DNA of 38,809 bases from Sphingomonadales bacterium. Its GTDB lineage: Bacteria > Pseudomonadota > Alphaproteobacteria > Sphingomonadales > Sphingomonadaceae. Each line of letters opens with the position of its first letter. The stretch's first letter is position 1. Location of the stretch: assembly GCA_018971065.1 (NCBI GenBank), contig JAGWVC010000029.1:1-38809 (forward strand), given 5' to 3'. Made by a program: the position numbers and the translations under genes. Under the pieces are notes generated by a model. That model saw only the letters and a program-made list of their open reading frames with translations, had not been told where the DNA came from and did no database searches. Below, one piece after another: positions 16,962-25,880 of the stretch.

Positions 16962-17528
16962 TCAGGCCGCCTTGCGCGCCTTCTCCAGCTTCTTCAGCGC
17001 CATGCTGCGCTTCAGGCGGGACAGGTGGTCAATGAACAGTACCCCTTCCAGATGGTCCAGCTCATGCTGGATGCACGTCGCCATCAAGCCATCCAGCGCC
17101 TGCTGGTGAACCTCGCCCTTCAAGTCCTGCCAGCGCAGCGTCACCGCAGCGGGTCGCTCCACGTCGGCAAAGATGTCGGGCACCGACAGGCACCCCTCGC
17201 GATAGACCGAATAATCCTCGGAAGGGTCGGACAACTCGGGGTTGATGAACACCAGCGGGTTCTTCTTCACCGGCCGATGGTCGTGGCCACAGCCACCATC
17301 ATCGCAATGCTCAGGCTCGGCCTCGTCATCGGGCTCCTGCAGGTCCATCACCACCACGCGCAGCGGCACCCCCACCTGGATCGCCGCCAGCCCGATGCCG
17401 GGCGCGTCGTACATCGTCTCGAACATGTCGTTGACGAGCGTCTCCAGTGCTGCGTCGAACACCTCGACGCGCGCGGAAACCTGCTTCAGCGCCGGATCGG
17501 GCGCCTCGATGATCGGTAGTATGGCCAT
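16962..17528 (-). CDS. def: Peptide deformylase
   Basis: This encodes 188 residues. The enzyme removes the formyl group from nascent N-formylmethionine. All three motifs are present: GIGLAAIQ (residues 44-51), EGCLS (111-115, metal ligand Cys113) and HELDH (155-159, metal ligands His155 and His159 with catalytic Glu156). The start is ATG 17528 (MAILPIIEAPDP, the usual family N-terminus). Between residues 65 and 90 there is an acidic and Cys/His-rich insertion with EHCDDGGCGHDHRP that the E. coli enzyme lacks. It follows recR on the same strand after 38 bases, and fmt, its partner in formyl-methionine metabolism, lies divergent just beyond recR. Confidence 0.97.
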   Translation of the reverse strand: MAILPIIEAPDPALKQVSARVEVFDAALETLVNDMFETMYDAPGIGLAAIQVGVPLRVVVMDLQEPDDEAEPEHCDDGGCGHDHRPVKKNPLVFINPELSDPSEDYSVYREGCLSVPDIFADVERPAAVTLRWQDLKGEVHQQALDGLMATCIQHELDHLEGVLFIDHLSRLKRSMALKKLEKARKAA

Positions 17529-17566
17529 AGCCGCCAGATAAGCGCGGCTTACGCGCATATCAAGCG

Positions 17567-18163
17567 TCAGGACATCGGCCTTCTGGCCCGCAAGGCCTGC
17601 GCCAATGTTCCCTCGTCCAGATAGTCCAGTTCGCCGCCCACCGGCAGCCCGTGCGCCAGTTGCGTCACCCGCACCGGCATCCCTTCCAGCCGCTCGGCGA
17701 TGTAATGCGCGGTGGTCTGCCCCTCCAGCGTCGCGTTCATCGCCAGCACGACCTCGTCGATGCCGCCCTGCGCCACCCGGTCGAACAGCCGCCCGATCGT
17801 CAGGTCCTCGGGCCGCACCCCTTCCAGCGCCGAAAGCCGTCCGCCCAGCACGTGATAGCGACCGGTGAACAGCCGCGAGCGATCGAGCGCCCACAAGTCC
17901 GAAACGTCCTCCACCACGCACAGCGCCCGCGCATCGCGCCGCGTGTCTGCGCAGATGCCACACGGATCGCTGGTATCGACATTGCCGCAGACATGGCATT
18001 CCACCAGCCCGTCGCGCACCGCCGCCAGCGCCGCCACCAGTTCCTGCAGCGATGTCTCGCGCCGCTTGATCAGCCACAACACCGCGCGCCGCGCCGAACG
18101 CGGCCCCAGCCCCGGCAGCCGCGCCAGTTGCCCGGCCAGCGTCTCGATCTCTTGCGATGCCAT
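17567..18163 (-). CDS. recR: Recombination protein RecR
   Basis: This encodes 198 residues. RecR works with RecF and RecO to load RecA at gaps. The N-terminal helix-hairpin-helix has [19 protein letters not shown]. The zinc finger uses C56, C59, C68 and C71 ([16 protein letters not shown]). The Toprim domain begins [16 protein letters not shown], and the C-terminal part has [16 protein letters not shown]. The ATG at 18163 is chosen because the family begins with this residue and GGGGTGG lies upstream. The frame continues to 18217 without similarity. It is divergent from fmt with 53 bases between, and followed by def. Confidence 0.96.
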   Translation of the reverse strand: MASQEIETLAGQLARLPGLGPRSARRAVLWLIKRRETSLQELVAALAAVRDGLVECHVCGNVDTSDPCGICADTRRDARALCVVEDVSDLWALDRSRLFTGRYHVLGGRLSALEGVRPEDLTIGRLFDRVAQGGIDEVVLAMNATLEGQTTAHYIAERLEGMPVRVTQLAHGLPVGGELDYLDEGTLAQALRARRPMS

Positions 18164-18216
18164 GCCACCCCGCATAAGGCGCGAGGCCAGACAGGGAAAC
18201 CCCGGGGAGCCCGACA

Positions 18217-19119
18217 ATGCGCACCATCTTCATGGGAACCCCCGATTTCGCGGTCCCCGCGCTGAACGCGCTGGCCGACGCCGGGCACGAAATCGTCGTT
18301 GCCTATACCCAGCCCCCCCGACCCGGCGGCCGGCGCGGCAAGGAACTGACCCCCACCCCCGTCCACAAGGCCGCCGAAGCGCTCGGTGTGCCGGTGCTCC
18401 ACCCCACCTCGCTGAAGGGCACCGAGGAACAGGCCGCGTTCGCCGCCCATAGCGCCGACATCGCCGTGGTCGCCGCCTATGGCCTGATCCTGCCCCAAGC
18501 CATCCTCGACGCCCCCCGCCTCGGCTGCCTCAACCTCCACGGCTCGCTGCTCCCGCGCTGGCGCGGCGCCGCCCCCATCCAGCGCGCGATTCTTGCGGGA
18601 GACGCCGAAACCGGTATCGACATCATGCGCATGGAAGCCGGGCTCGACACCGGCCCGGTGCTGGCGGAAGCGCGCACGCCGATCCTCCACAAGACCACCG
18701 CCGAACTCACCGCCGAACTCGCTGAACTCGGCGCCCGCCTCATCGTCGAAGTGCTGACCAGCCTCCCCGCCTACCCCGAAGTGCCCCAGCCCGAAGAAGG
18801 CGTCACGTACGCGAAGAAGATCGACAAGGCCGAAACCCGCCTCGACTTCACCCAGCCCGCGCAGCAGGTCGAACGCCAGATCCGCGCCTTCGCGCCGCAA
18901 GCCTGGTTCGAGTTCGAAGGCGAACGCTACCGGGTCCTTGCCGCCGCAATCGCCGATGCCCCCGGCACCCCCGGCACCGTGCTCGATGACCGCCTCACCA
19001 TCGCCTGCAACCCCGGGGCGATCCGCATCACCACCATCCAGCGCGCCGGCAAACCCGCCATGCCCACCGCCGACCTGCTGCGCGGCAAGCCAATCCCGTC
19101 CGGCACCCGCCTGACATGA
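18217..19119 (+). CDS. fmt: Methionyl-tRNA formyltransferase
   Basis: This encodes 300 residues, close to the family's usual 310. The enzyme formylates initiator Met-tRNA with 10-formyl-tetrahydrofolate. The catalytic domain has [20 protein letters not shown], then [20 protein letters not shown], the SLLPxWRG signature whose Asn and His belong to the active site, then GLDTGPVL with the catalytic Asp. The C-terminal tRNA-binding domain has [26 protein letters not shown] precedes the start. Its stop overlaps the truA start (ATGA). def lies nearby on the other strand, separated by recR. Confidence 0.97.
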   Translation: MRTIFMGTPDFAVPALNALADAGHEIVVAYTQPPRPGGRRGKELTPTPVHKAAEALGVPVLHPTSLKGTEEQAAFAAHSADIAVVAAYGLILPQAILDAPRLGCLNLHGSLLPRWRGAAPIQRAILAGDAETGIDIMRMEAGLDTGPVLAEARTPILHKTTAELTAELAELGARLIVEVLTSLPAYPEVPQPEEGVTYAKKIDKAETRLDFTQPAQQVERQIRAFAPQAWFEFEGERYRVLAAAIADAPGTPGTVLDDRLTIACNPGAIRITTIQRAGKPAMPTADLLRGKPIPSGTRLT

Positions 19120-19853
19120 CCCGCTTCGCCCTCACCCTCGAATTCGACGGCACCCCGTTCATGGGCCTGCAACGCCAGTCGCACGGCCCGTCGGTGCAGC
19201 AATCGGTCGAGCAAGCCATCCACCGCATCACCGGCGAAACCGCCGTGATGCACGCCGCCGGCCGCACCGATGCCGGCGTCCACGCGCTGGCCATGCGCGC
19301 CCACGTCGATGTCGAGAAGCCGCTAACGCCCTTCCGCCTGATGGAAGCGCTGAACCACCACCTCCGCCCCGATCCCATCGCCGTCCTCGCCTGCGAGGAA
19401 GTCCCCGGCGACTGGCACGCCCGCTTCTCCTGCACCAACCGCGCCTACATCTATCGCATCGCCAACCGCCGCGCGCCGCTCACTCTCGAAGCCAACCGCT
19501 GCTGGCAAGTGCCCCAACCACTGGATGCCGACGCCATGAACCGCGCCGCGCAAGCCCTCGTCGGCCGGCACGATTTCACCACCTTCCGCTCGGCCCACTG
19601 CCAGTCGGCCAGCCCGTTGAAGACGCTCGATCACCTAACCGTCCGCCGCGAAGGCGATCACGTCCTCATCGAAACAGCCGCGCGCAGTTTCCTCCACCAC
19701 CAGGTCCGCTCGATGGTCGGCTGCCTCGCGCTGGTCGGCATGGGCCGCTGGCGCGAGGAACAGGTCGCCGAAGCGCTCGAAGCACGCAACCGCGCCGCGC
19801 TCGGGTTGAATGCTCCGGCGTGCGGGTTGTATTTTCGCTCCGCGATTTATTGA
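19116..19853 (+). CDS. truA: tRNA pseudouridine synthase A
   Basis: This encodes 245 residues. It makes pseudouridine at positions 38-40 of tRNA anticodon arms. The catalytic Asp52 is in [10 protein letters not shown]. The N-terminus [12 protein letters not shown] carries Leu where the usual family has Trp (GWQRQ). The C-terminal domain has [18 protein letters not shown], the conserved RxMVR/G region. The gene is translationally coupled to fmt by a 4-base overlap. The end of the gene is followed by a hairpin that belongs to the convergent epimerase gene. Confidence 0.97.
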   Translation: MTRFALTLEFDGTPFMGLQRQSHGPSVQQSVEQAIHRITGETAVMHAAGRTDAGVHALAMRAHVDVEKPLTPFRLMEALNHHLRPDPIAVLACEEVPGDWHARFSCTNRAYIYRIANRRAPLTLEANRCWQVPQPLDADAMNRAAQALVGRHDFTTFRSAHCQSASPLKTLDHLTVRREGDHVLIETAARSFLHHQVRSMVGCLALVGMGRWREEQVAEALEARNRAALGLNAPACGLYFRSAIY

Positions 19854-19861
19854 AGAACAGG

Positions 19862-19892
19862 AGAAAAAGCAGGGGGAATCACTCCCCCCTGC
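19862..19892 (-). terminator. Rho-independent terminator, minus strand
   Basis: On the minus strand a GC-rich stem, GCAGGGGG pairing with CCCCCTGC, is followed by TTTTT. It lies about 160 bases beyond the stop of the epimerase gene (20050), so it can end that transcript, and it lies just beyond the truA stop on the other strand. Confidence 0.7.
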
Positions 19893-20049
19893 ACCCCCGG
19901 CGCCCTTGCATTCCGGACGAACGCCCGGCCTCACGCACCCGGCGAAGCCGGAACAATCTGAAAGCGGCTCCGCCGCAGTGCGCGCCCTCGCGGTCGAAAA
20001 CCAAACATCACTGGGGTCCGGGGATGGTAAATCCCCGGCTTTCCCCTTC

Positions 20050-21003
20050 CTACTTCCCCCGAACCTGCTCCACATAAGCCCGCAGCCCATCCTCCAGCGA
20101 CCACTTCGGCGCAAACCCCAGTTCCTCGCGGATTCGCGTGCTGTCCAGCAGGGTCGGATTGCGCGGCATCGGCGCTTCGGTAATCGCCGCCCCCGGCACC
20201 AGTTCGCGCAAAATCCGCGTATAATCCCCGATCGGCCGATGCTCGCCCGCCACGTTGTACACCGCGCTGGGCACCTTGTCCGCGTTCAGCGCCAGCCAGA
20301 ACGCCTGCGCCGAGTCGGCGGCATGGATGAAGTCGTCGATCTCGTCCGGCGGTGGCATCCGCACCGCCTGCCCCATCACCGCCAGTTCGGCATTGGCGCG
20401 ATAGTTGGGCTGCTTCCAGCCATTGGGGTTCAGCAGCCCCGCCGCCCAGTCGCGCGCCCGCGCCACCCGGCCGATGCCATAGGCCGATTGCAACCGTAGC
20501 GACACGATCTCCATGCCATACCGCGCGTTGTAGTTCTCGGCGACGTTCTCGGTCCACACCTTGCACGTCGCGTAAAGCTGGGCGCCCGGCCGCACCGCAT
20601 CGTCCTCGGTCACCGCCCTGCCCGGCCGCGCGCCATAGACCGCATGGCTGCTGGCGTTGACCACGCGCCGGATTCCCGTCAGCCGCGCGCATTCATAGAC
20701 ATTCGCGGTCGCCCCGCACTGAAACCGCAGGTAGGGCAACGCCTTGCCCGGCTCCTCGGTCCCGGCAATGAACGCAAGATGCAGCACCCGGTCGATGGCG
20801 TGGTCGTTCATCGCCGCCAGCAGTTCCAGCGGCTCCTGCACATCGCCCTGCACCACCGTCACCTTGCCGACGATATCGGCAATCCGCTCGGGATGCAGGT
20901 TCTTCTCGAAGATCACCACATCATCGCGGCCGATTTCGTTCACCAGATACCGCGCCAGGTACGAACCCAGGAACCCGGTCCCCCCGGTAATCATGATCGC
21001 CAT
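20050..21003 (-). CDS. NAD-dependent epimerase/dehydratase (extended SDR)
   Basis: This encodes 317 residues. The Rossmann nucleotide site is MAIMITGGTGFLGSYLARYL (TGGxGFLG, residues 6-12). The catalytic YxxxK is in YATCKVWTENVAENY, with an upstream Ser in NASSHAVYG. This is the extended short-chain dehydrogenase architecture of nucleotide-sugar epimerases and related dehydratases or reductases. The substrate cannot be named, because the C-terminal part has only general features. The ATG at 21003 is the first Met and the start of the Rossmann strand. It is divergent from an SDR gene at 21079. Between the stop and the terminator, a small hairpin (CCGGGGAT/ATCCCCGG, 20018-20038) lies downstream. 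Confidence 0.9.
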   Translation of the reverse strand: MAIMITGGTGFLGSYLARYLVNEIGRDDVVIFEKNLHPERIADIVGKVTVVQGDVQEPLELLAAMNDHAIDRVLHLAFIAGTEEPGKALPYLRFQCGATANVYECARLTGIRRVVNASSHAVYGARPGRAVTEDDAVRPGAQLYATCKVWTENVAENYNARYGMEIVSLRLQSAYGIGRVARARDWAAGLLNPNGWKQPNYRANAELAVMGQAVRMPPPDEIDDFIHAADSAQAFWLALNADKVPSAVYNVAGEHRPIGDYTRILRELVPGAAITEAPMPRNPTLLDSTRIREELGFAPKWSLEDGLRAYVEQVRGK

Positions 21004-21078
21004 TGCCCCGCCTCCCGCTTCGCTTCATTCTTGCCGCCAGCATGACCGGCCCCGAACGCCGGATCAAGGGAGAGCGGC

Positions 21079-21855
21079 ATGACCTTCGCACAGCGCTACG
21101 GACCGTGGGCGGTCATCGCCGGCGGCTCGCAAGGCACCGGCAGCGCACTGGCCCGGCGCATTGCCGCTCAGGGCGTCTCGCTGGTGCTGGTCGCCCATGA
21201 CGATGCCCTTGCCGAAACCGCCGTGGCGATCCGGCAGGACTACCACGTCGAAGTCGTCACCGCCCGGATCGACCTGACCCAACCCGATGCCGCCGCGCAA
21301 GTCCTCGCCGCCGTGGGCGATCGCGAGGTCGGCCTCACCATCCACAACGCCGGTGCCGACTGGCTGGGCGAACGCTTCCTCGATGCGCCGCTGGAAGACT
21401 GGCTCCGCCTCAACCGCCTCAACGTCGATACGATGCTCGCCTGCGTCCACGCCTTTGCCGCGCCGATGCGCGCACGCGGGCGTGGCGGCATCCTCCTCGT
21501 CAATTCCGGTGCCTGCCACGGCGGCAACCCCGGCCTTGCCATCTACAGCGCCGCCAAGGCCTTCCAGTTGAACTTCGCCGAAAGCCTGTGGTCCGAACTG
21601 CGCCCCCACGGCGTCGATGTGCTCACCATCGTGCTCGGCCGCACCGACACCCCCGGCTACCACGCCCGCCGCGCGCTACGCGGCATCGATTCCGCCGCCG
21701 ACCGCCTCACCCCCGCCGACGCGGTGGCCGAACAGGCGCTGGCCCGCCTTCCCCACGGCCCCGTCACCGAAGTCGGCCTTGCCGACGATGCCGCCGCTTA
21801 CGGCCCGTTATCCGCCGCACAACGCCGCGCGAAGGTGCTGAAACTGGAACGCTAA
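21079..21855 (+). CDS. Short-chain dehydrogenase/reductase
   Basis: This encodes 258 residues. It is a classical SDR that uses NAD(P)H. The cofactor site reads AVIAGGSQGTGSALARRIAA, a GGxxGxG form rather than TGxxxGIG. HNAG is the conserved NNAG equivalent, and the catalytic part is NSGACHGGNPGLAIYSAAKA, with Ser, Tyr and Lys. The family includes many fatty, sugar and steroid alcohol dehydrogenases, and the substrate is open. GGGAGA lies before the ATG. The stop codon overlaps that of the convergent lactonase-like gene: CTAA at 21852-21855 contains TAA for this gene and TAG for the other. Confidence 0.92.
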   Translation: MTFAQRYGPWAVIAGGSQGTGSALARRIAAQGVSLVLVAHDDALAETAVAIRQDYHVEVVTARIDLTQPDAAAQVLAAVGDREVGLTIHNAGADWLGERFLDAPLEDWLRLNRLNVDTMLACVHAFAAPMRARGRGGILLVNSGACHGGNPGLAIYSAAKAFQLNFAESLWSELRPHGVDVLTIVLGRTDTPGYHARRALRGIDSAADRLTPADAVAEQALARLPHGPVTEVGLADDAAAYGPLSAAQRRAKVLKLER

Positions 21856-22913
21856 GGCGAAACGAACGCCACCCACACCGGCGCCCCGCCGGTCGATACC
21901 TGACCCGCCTCCGCCAGCGAGCCATCCACGGCGACGGCATGGAGGCGGACCAGCCCATCGCCCTGCACGGCCGTCGCCAGGAAGCGCCCATCGGGGGACA
22001 GCGCCAGGCTGCGCGGTATCCGCCCAACCTCGACCACCTGCTCCACCGCCAGAAGTCCGGCATCGACGTCGATCGCCAGCACCGCAACGGTCCCCCGCCG
22101 CCGCTCGCAGGCATAAAGGAACCGCCCGTCGGCCGACCACACCAGGTCTGCCCCCAGCCCGTGTTCGCCGCGCCGGCCTTCGGGCCGCAGGTCCGCGGCA
22201 TGAACCGGCGCCAGTTCCAGCCCATCCGCGCTCACCGTGAACAGGTCCACCACGCTGCTGCTCTCGTTCATCACCGCCAGCCATCGTGCCGACGGATGCA
22301 GCGCCATGTGGCGCGGCGTCGCATCGGCGCCGGCCACCGCCGCACCGCGCTGCCCCTGCAACGGCGGCTCCCCGCCCAGCGTGAACACCTGCACCGCCGG
22401 CACGCCCGTGGCCGAGACATAGGCCGCGCGATTGCCCGGATGAACCAGCACGCAATGCGCCGTCGTCAGCCCCGGCACCACCTGCACCGGCGCCTGCGAA
22501 ACCGCGCCATCCGGCCCGATCGCACTCACCCAGCCGCTGTTCTCGTGATAGGCCGCCCCCAGCAGCCAGCGCCCGGCGCGGTCGGTCGCCACATAGGGCG
22601 TCCCGGCCAGCGCCGCCGCCGCGCCCACTTCCGCCAGCCCGCCATCCGCATCGATCCGATAGCTGATCACCTGCGGCGGCTCGGTCCGCGTCACCGCATA
22701 CAGCGTGCGCCCATCGGGATGAACCGCCAGCGGCGCCCCGGTCGATCGCAAACCCGGCAGCGAACTCGGCGGCAACCCGGTTTCGGCCGGCGCACCGGGC
22801 AACCGCACCCGCATGCACTCGGCCAACGCGCCGCTGGCAGCGTCGAACCGGTAACCGACAATCTCCTGCGTCCCGCCGCAGGACACGTAAAACATGGCGC
22901 GCGAACCGGTCAT
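21852..22913 (-). CDS. Beta-propeller lactonase family protein
   Basis: This encodes 353 residues. It looks like the seven-bladed propeller of YbhE-type 6-phosphogluconolactonases and related lactonases. Repeated blade units include HPDGRTLYAVTR, HPSARWLAVMNESS, SADGRFLYACERR and SPDGRFLATAVQGD, each with the H/S-P-D/S-G-R-x-L pattern. No signal peptide is visible, so it is probably cytoplasmic. The true substrate is uncertain because the fold is also used by non-lactonase enzymes. The ATG at 22913 (MTGSRAMFYVSCGG) has a GGAGGG site; an ATG at 22895 is an alternative. It follows cobS by 17 bases on the same strand and is probably co-transcribed. Confidence 0.85.
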   Translation of the reverse strand: MTGSRAMFYVSCGGTQEIVGYRFDAASGALAECMRVRLPGAPAETGLPPSSLPGLRSTGAPLAVHPDGRTLYAVTRTEPPQVISYRIDADGGLAEVGAAAALAGTPYVATDRAGRWLLGAAYHENSGWVSAIGPDGAVSQAPVQVVPGLTTAHCVLVHPGNRAAYVSATGVPAVQVFTLGGEPPLQGQRGAAVAGADATPRHMALHPSARWLAVMNESSSVVDLFTVSADGLELAPVHAADLRPEGRRGEHGLGADLVWSADGRFLYACERRRGTVAVLAIDVDAGLLAVEQVVEVGRIPRSLALSPDGRFLATAVQGDGLVRLHAVAVDGSLAEAGQVSTGGAPVWVAFVSP

Positions 22914-22930
22914 GCCCGCGCGCCCTCCGG

Positions 22931-23914
22931 TCAGCCCTTGCCTACCACGCTCTCGGGCAAGTCCTTGCCGAACACGCGCTGGTAATACTCGGCCACCAGC
23001 ACCCGCTCGGTCTCGTCGCACTTGTTCAGGAACGACAGGCGGAACGCGAAACCCGGGTCCTTGAAGATCGCGGTGTTCTGCGCCCAGGTGATCACCGTGC
23101 GCGGGCTCATCACCGTGCTGATGTCGCCGTTGATGAACCCGGCGCGGGTCAGGTCGGCCACCTTCACCATGTCGGCCACCATCTTCGGATCGATATCCCC
23201 GGCCTTGCCCGCGACGATCTCCACTTCCACCGGCTGCGGCAGATAGTTCAGGCCGACGACGATGTTCCAGCGGTCCATCTGGCCCTGGTTGATCGCCTGC
23301 GTGCCGTGATACAACCCGCTGGTATCGCCCAGGCCGACGGTGTTGGCGGTGGCGAACAGCCGGAAGTTGGCATCGGGGCGGATCACCCGGTTCTGGTCCA
23401 GCAGGGTCAGCTTGCCCTCGGTCTCCAGCACGCGCTGGATCACGAACATCACGTCGGGCCGCCCGGCGTCGTACTCGTCGAACACCAGCGCCACCGGGTG
23501 CTGCAGCGCCCACGGCAGCAGCCCCTCGCGGAACTCGGTCACCTGCAGGCCGTCGCGCAGCACGATCGCGTCGCGGCCGATCAGGTCGATACGGCTGATG
23601 TGTGCGTCCAGGTTGATGCGGATGCACGGCCAGTTCAGCCGCGCCGCCACCTGTTCGATGTGGGTGGACTTGCCGGTGCCGTGATAGCCCTGCACCATCA
23701 CGCGCCGGTTGTAGGCAAACCCCGCCAGGATCGCCAGCGTGGTGTCCGGGTCGAACACATAGCTGTCGTCGCGGTCGGGCACGCGCTCGTCCGCTACCGA
23801 GAAGGCGGGCACCTTCCAGTCGATATCGATGCCGAAAGTCTCGCGCACATCGACTTCACGGTCGGGCGCGGCAAGGACGGTGGACGAGCGGGGGTCGTGG
23901 ATCGATTCAGTCAT
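22931..23914 (-). CDS. cobS: Cobaltochelatase subunit CobS-type AAA+ ATPase
   Basis: This encodes 327 residues. CobS is the AAA+ subunit of the aerobic cobalt chelatase (CobN/CobS/CobT) in cobalamin synthesis, and a similar gene is widely kept in alphaproteobacteria. Walker A is GYHGTGKST (residues 76-84), Walker B is [11 protein letters not shown], and the sensor region is [11 protein letters not shown]. The N-terminus [15 protein letters not shown] matches the family. The end ESVVGKG is typical. No cobT or cobN gene lies in the window; a lactonase-like gene follows instead. Its role in cobalt insertion is therefore a family inference. It could also serve as a general chaperone-like MoxR relative. 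Confidence 0.93.
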   Translation of the reverse strand: MTESIHDPRSSTVLAAPDREVDVRETFGIDIDWKVPAFSVADERVPDRDDSYVFDPDTTLAILAGFAYNRRVMVQGYHGTGKSTHIEQVAARLNWPCIRINLDAHISRIDLIGRDAIVLRDGLQVTEFREGLLPWALQHPVALVFDEYDAGRPDVMFVIQRVLETEGKLTLLDQNRVIRPDANFRLFATANTVGLGDTSGLYHGTQAINQGQMDRWNIVVGLNYLPQPVEVEIVAGKAGDIDPKMVADMVKVADLTRAGFINGDISTVMSPRTVITWAQNTAIFKDPGFAFRLSFLNKCDETERVLVAEYYQRVFGKDLPESVVGKG

Positions 23915-23985
23915 GGCGGCCTCGCCTATACGCGGGCGCGTCGCGCTGCAATATTCTTCGCGCGTTCATCACCGCCGCAGAACAC

Positions 23986-24687
23986 TCACCCTGCCACCTT
24001 CGCGGGCAAGGCAAAGCAATCGCCGAACCGCTGCGCCGCCCCCCGGTCGCCCGCCACCAGCATCCCCATCGCCTCGGCCGCCTCGATCCCGGCCTTGCCA
24101 TAGATCCACCGCATCAACGGCCGCGCATCCGCCACCGACACCCGGAAGTCAGCCACCTCCGTCGCGCCGGCCACCACGCGGAACCCGCCATCGGCCACCG
24201 CCACGGCAAACACCTCGCCGCCGATCGCGATCTCGCCGCAAACCGCATCACCACCGCGAAACAGCGCCCGCAGGCTCATCATCATCGCCGCGCTCGACAG
24301 GTGCAGCGACGGATCGTGCCCCGGCGATTGCAGCGACCAGCGGCACAGCGCCAGCATCGGCTCATCCGCCGCCCGGCCCCACTCGGTCAGTTCATAAACC
24401 GGCGTCGAAGCCGGCGGCGGCAGCGCGCCATGCCGCACCACCCCCGCCGCTTCCAGTTCACCCAGCCGCTCGGCCAGTACCCGCGCGCTGATCGCCGGAA
24501 GCCCGGCACGGATCGCCCCGAACCGCTTTGGCCCGAACATCAGTTCGCGCATGATCAGCAGCGCCCAGCGCTCGCCCACCAGTTCCAGCGCGAACGCCGC
24601 CCCGCAGGCGTCGCGATAGCGTCGCCCGTGCCGCACGGCATGCCCGGCTTCGACCTGGCCCGTTTCAGTTACTTTTTGTAACTTCAT
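23986..24687 (-). CDS. HxlR-family regulator with C-terminal extension
   Basis: This encodes 233 residues. The winged helix-turn-helix of HxlR/YodB type runs from about residue 22 to 110: ALELVGERWALLIMRELMFG, then RFGAIRAGLPAISARVLAER, then YELTEWGRAADEPMLALCRW. The remaining 120 residues resemble a small SCP2/sterol-carrier-like domain, a pairing known in some HxlR proteins; this is less sure. The start codon lies directly beside an AGTTAC-TTTTT-GTAACT palindrome that could be its own operator. It is divergent from a run of VOC and GST genes and probably controls them. Relatives sense electrophiles through Cys residues; a Cys occurs near the N-terminus (RDACGAAF). Confidence 0.88.
   Translation of the reverse strand: MKLQKVTETGQVEAGHAVRHGRRYRDACGAAFALELVGERWALLIMRELMFGPKRFGAIRAGLPAISARVLAERLGELEAAGVVRHGALPPPASTPVYELTEWGRAADEPMLALCRWSLQSPGHDPSLHLSSAAMMMSLRALFRGGDAVCGEIAIGGEVFAVAVADGGFRVVAGATEVADFRVSVADARPLMRWIYGKAGIEAAEAMGMLVAGDRGAAQRFGDCFALPAKVAG
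24667..24683. promoter_or_regulatory. Candidate HxlR operator
   Basis: This is a perfect inverted repeat, AGTTAC-TTTTT-GTAACT. It matches the shape of sites bound by HxlR-family regulators (short arms, A/T-rich spacer). It covers codons 2 to about 7 of the HxlR gene and lies 80 bases before the VOC gene start on the other strand. Repressor binding here would block its own transcript's start and could affect the divergent promoter. The function is inference from symmetry and position. Confidence 0.6.
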
Positions 24688-24762
24688 AGTTGCCAGCCAT
24701 ACCCCGCAGTGTCACGATCAGGCAATAACGATTCGCAACAATGCGCTTAACGGGAGACTCCC

Positions 24763-25191
24763 ATGCCCGATGCCACCCCCCGCTCGATGTTCATCAGCTT
24801 CCCGGTCGCCGACGTGCCGCGCGCCTCGACGTTCTTCCGCGCGCTCGGCTTCACCGCGATTCCGGAAATGACCGGGGAGGCCAACGCCGGCTTCGCCTGG
24901 TCCGACACCATCCGCATCATGGCAATCTCGCGCGATGCCTGGGCCGGCCTCACCACCCGCGCCATCCCGCCCGCCGACCAGAGCGAATTCGGCCACGCCA
25001 TCACCTACAACAGCCGCGAGGAGGTCGATGCGGTCGCCGCCGCAGCAGCAGCAGCGGGCGGCCAGCTCGACGTCAACCCGGTCGAGGATCACGGCTTCAT
25101 GTACCAGCGCGATGTCGCCGATCCCGACGGGCACATCTGGGGCCTGACCTGGATGGACATGGCCGCGATGACGGCCGCTGCCCCTGCCTGA
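24763..25191 (+). CDS. VOC-family protein (glyoxalase-like)
   Basis: This encodes 142 residues starting MPDATPRSMFISFPVADVPR. The paired beta-alpha-beta-beta-beta units of the vicinal oxygen chelate fold are visible: VADVPRASTFFRALGFTAIP, then YQRDVADPDGHIWGLTWMD, the DPDGHxWxLxW ending. Family enzymes use a metal to bind a vicinal pair of oxygens and act as glyoxalases, dioxygenases or resistance proteins. The specific reaction is unknown. GGGAGA lies before the ATG. It heads a six-gene run on the plus strand with short gaps, divergent from the HxlR gene. Confidence 0.9.
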   Translation: MPDATPRSMFISFPVADVPRASTFFRALGFTAIPEMTGEANAGFAWSDTIRIMAISRDAWAGLTTRAIPPADQSEFGHAITYNSREEVDAVAAAAAAAGGQLDVNPVEDHGFMYQRDVADPDGHIWGLTWMDMAAMTAAAPA

Positions 25192-25202
25192 AGGACCCCG
25201 CC

Positions 25203-25880
25203 ATGCCGGTCGATCCCGCCGCCGCCACCGTCATCACCGCCTTCCACGCCGGTCCACCGGCAGTGAAGGGGCTGGTGCGCGACATCCGCATCCGCTGGGC
25301 GCTGGAGGAGATCGGCCGCGCCTATCGCACCGAAACCTTCGACGCCTTCGGCCCGCGCCCCGACGATTACCCGCAATGGCAACCGTTCAACCAGGTCCCC
25401 GCCTTCGCTGACGGCCACCAGCGCCTGTTCGAAACCGGCGCCATCCTGCTCTACCTCGGCGAACAGGACGAACGCCTGCTGCCGCGCGACCCTGCCGCCC
25501 GCTGGCTGGCGACAAGCTGGGCCTTCGCCGCGCTCAGTTCCATCGAGCCGTCGATTGCGCCGCTGGTCCTGACCAACGTCATCCACCGCGACCAGCCCTG
25601 GGCCACCCCCGCGCGCGAGGCCTTCCACCAGCAGATCAACCGCGTGCTCGGCCGGCTCACCGATGCCCTTCAGGGCCGGCAATGGATCGCCGGGCCGTTC
25701 TCCATCGCCGACATCCTGTTGACCACGGTGCTGCGCCCGCTGGACCGCACCCCGGGCCTGCTCGACGGCCATCCGGTCGTCCTCGCCTACAAGACCCGCG
25801 CCGAAGCCCGCCCCGCGTTCCAGCGCGCGCTGGCCGATCATCTCGCCGCCTTCGAACTCGCAACCGGAGAACCCGCATGA
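25203..25880 (+). CDS. Glutathione S-transferase family protein
   Basis: This encodes 225 residues. The N-terminal thioredoxin-like domain has IRIRWALEEIGRAYRTETFD, the family's FNQVPAFADG, and then FETGAILLYLGE, the E-T/S-x-A-I glutathione contact. The C-terminal helical domain has QWIAGPFSIADILLTTVL, which contains the conserved N-capping S/T-x-A-D motif. The usual active-site Ser, Cys or Tyr near the N-terminus is not obvious. The gene starts 11 bases after the VOC gene stop with an AAGGA site and ends by overlapping the next VOC gene (ATGA). It probably conjugates or reduces electrophilic compounds. Confidence 0.92.
   Translation: MPVDPAAATVITAFHAGPPAVKGLVRDIRIRWALEEIGRAYRTETFDAFGPRPDDYPQWQPFNQVPAFADGHQRLFETGAILLYLGEQDERLLPRDPAARWLATSWAFAALSSIEPSIAPLVLTNVIHRDQPWATPAREAFHQQINRVLGRLTDALQGRQWIAGPFSIADILLTTVLRPLDRTPGLLDGHPVVLAYKTRAEARPAFQRALADHLAAFELATGEPA

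Noticed and set aside
19893..20049. Possible small RNA or attachment site between the terminator and the epimerase gene
   Set aside because: Only a small hairpin (CCGGGGAT/ATCCCCGG) is seen. There is no promoter, no repeat of a tRNA end and no integrase gene nearby.
21852..23627. Fusion of the lactonase-like protein with an upstream frame to 23627
   Set aside because: The upstream part lies in another frame of cobS and is arginine-rich without a fold; the ATG at 22913 with GGAGGG gives a complete propeller.
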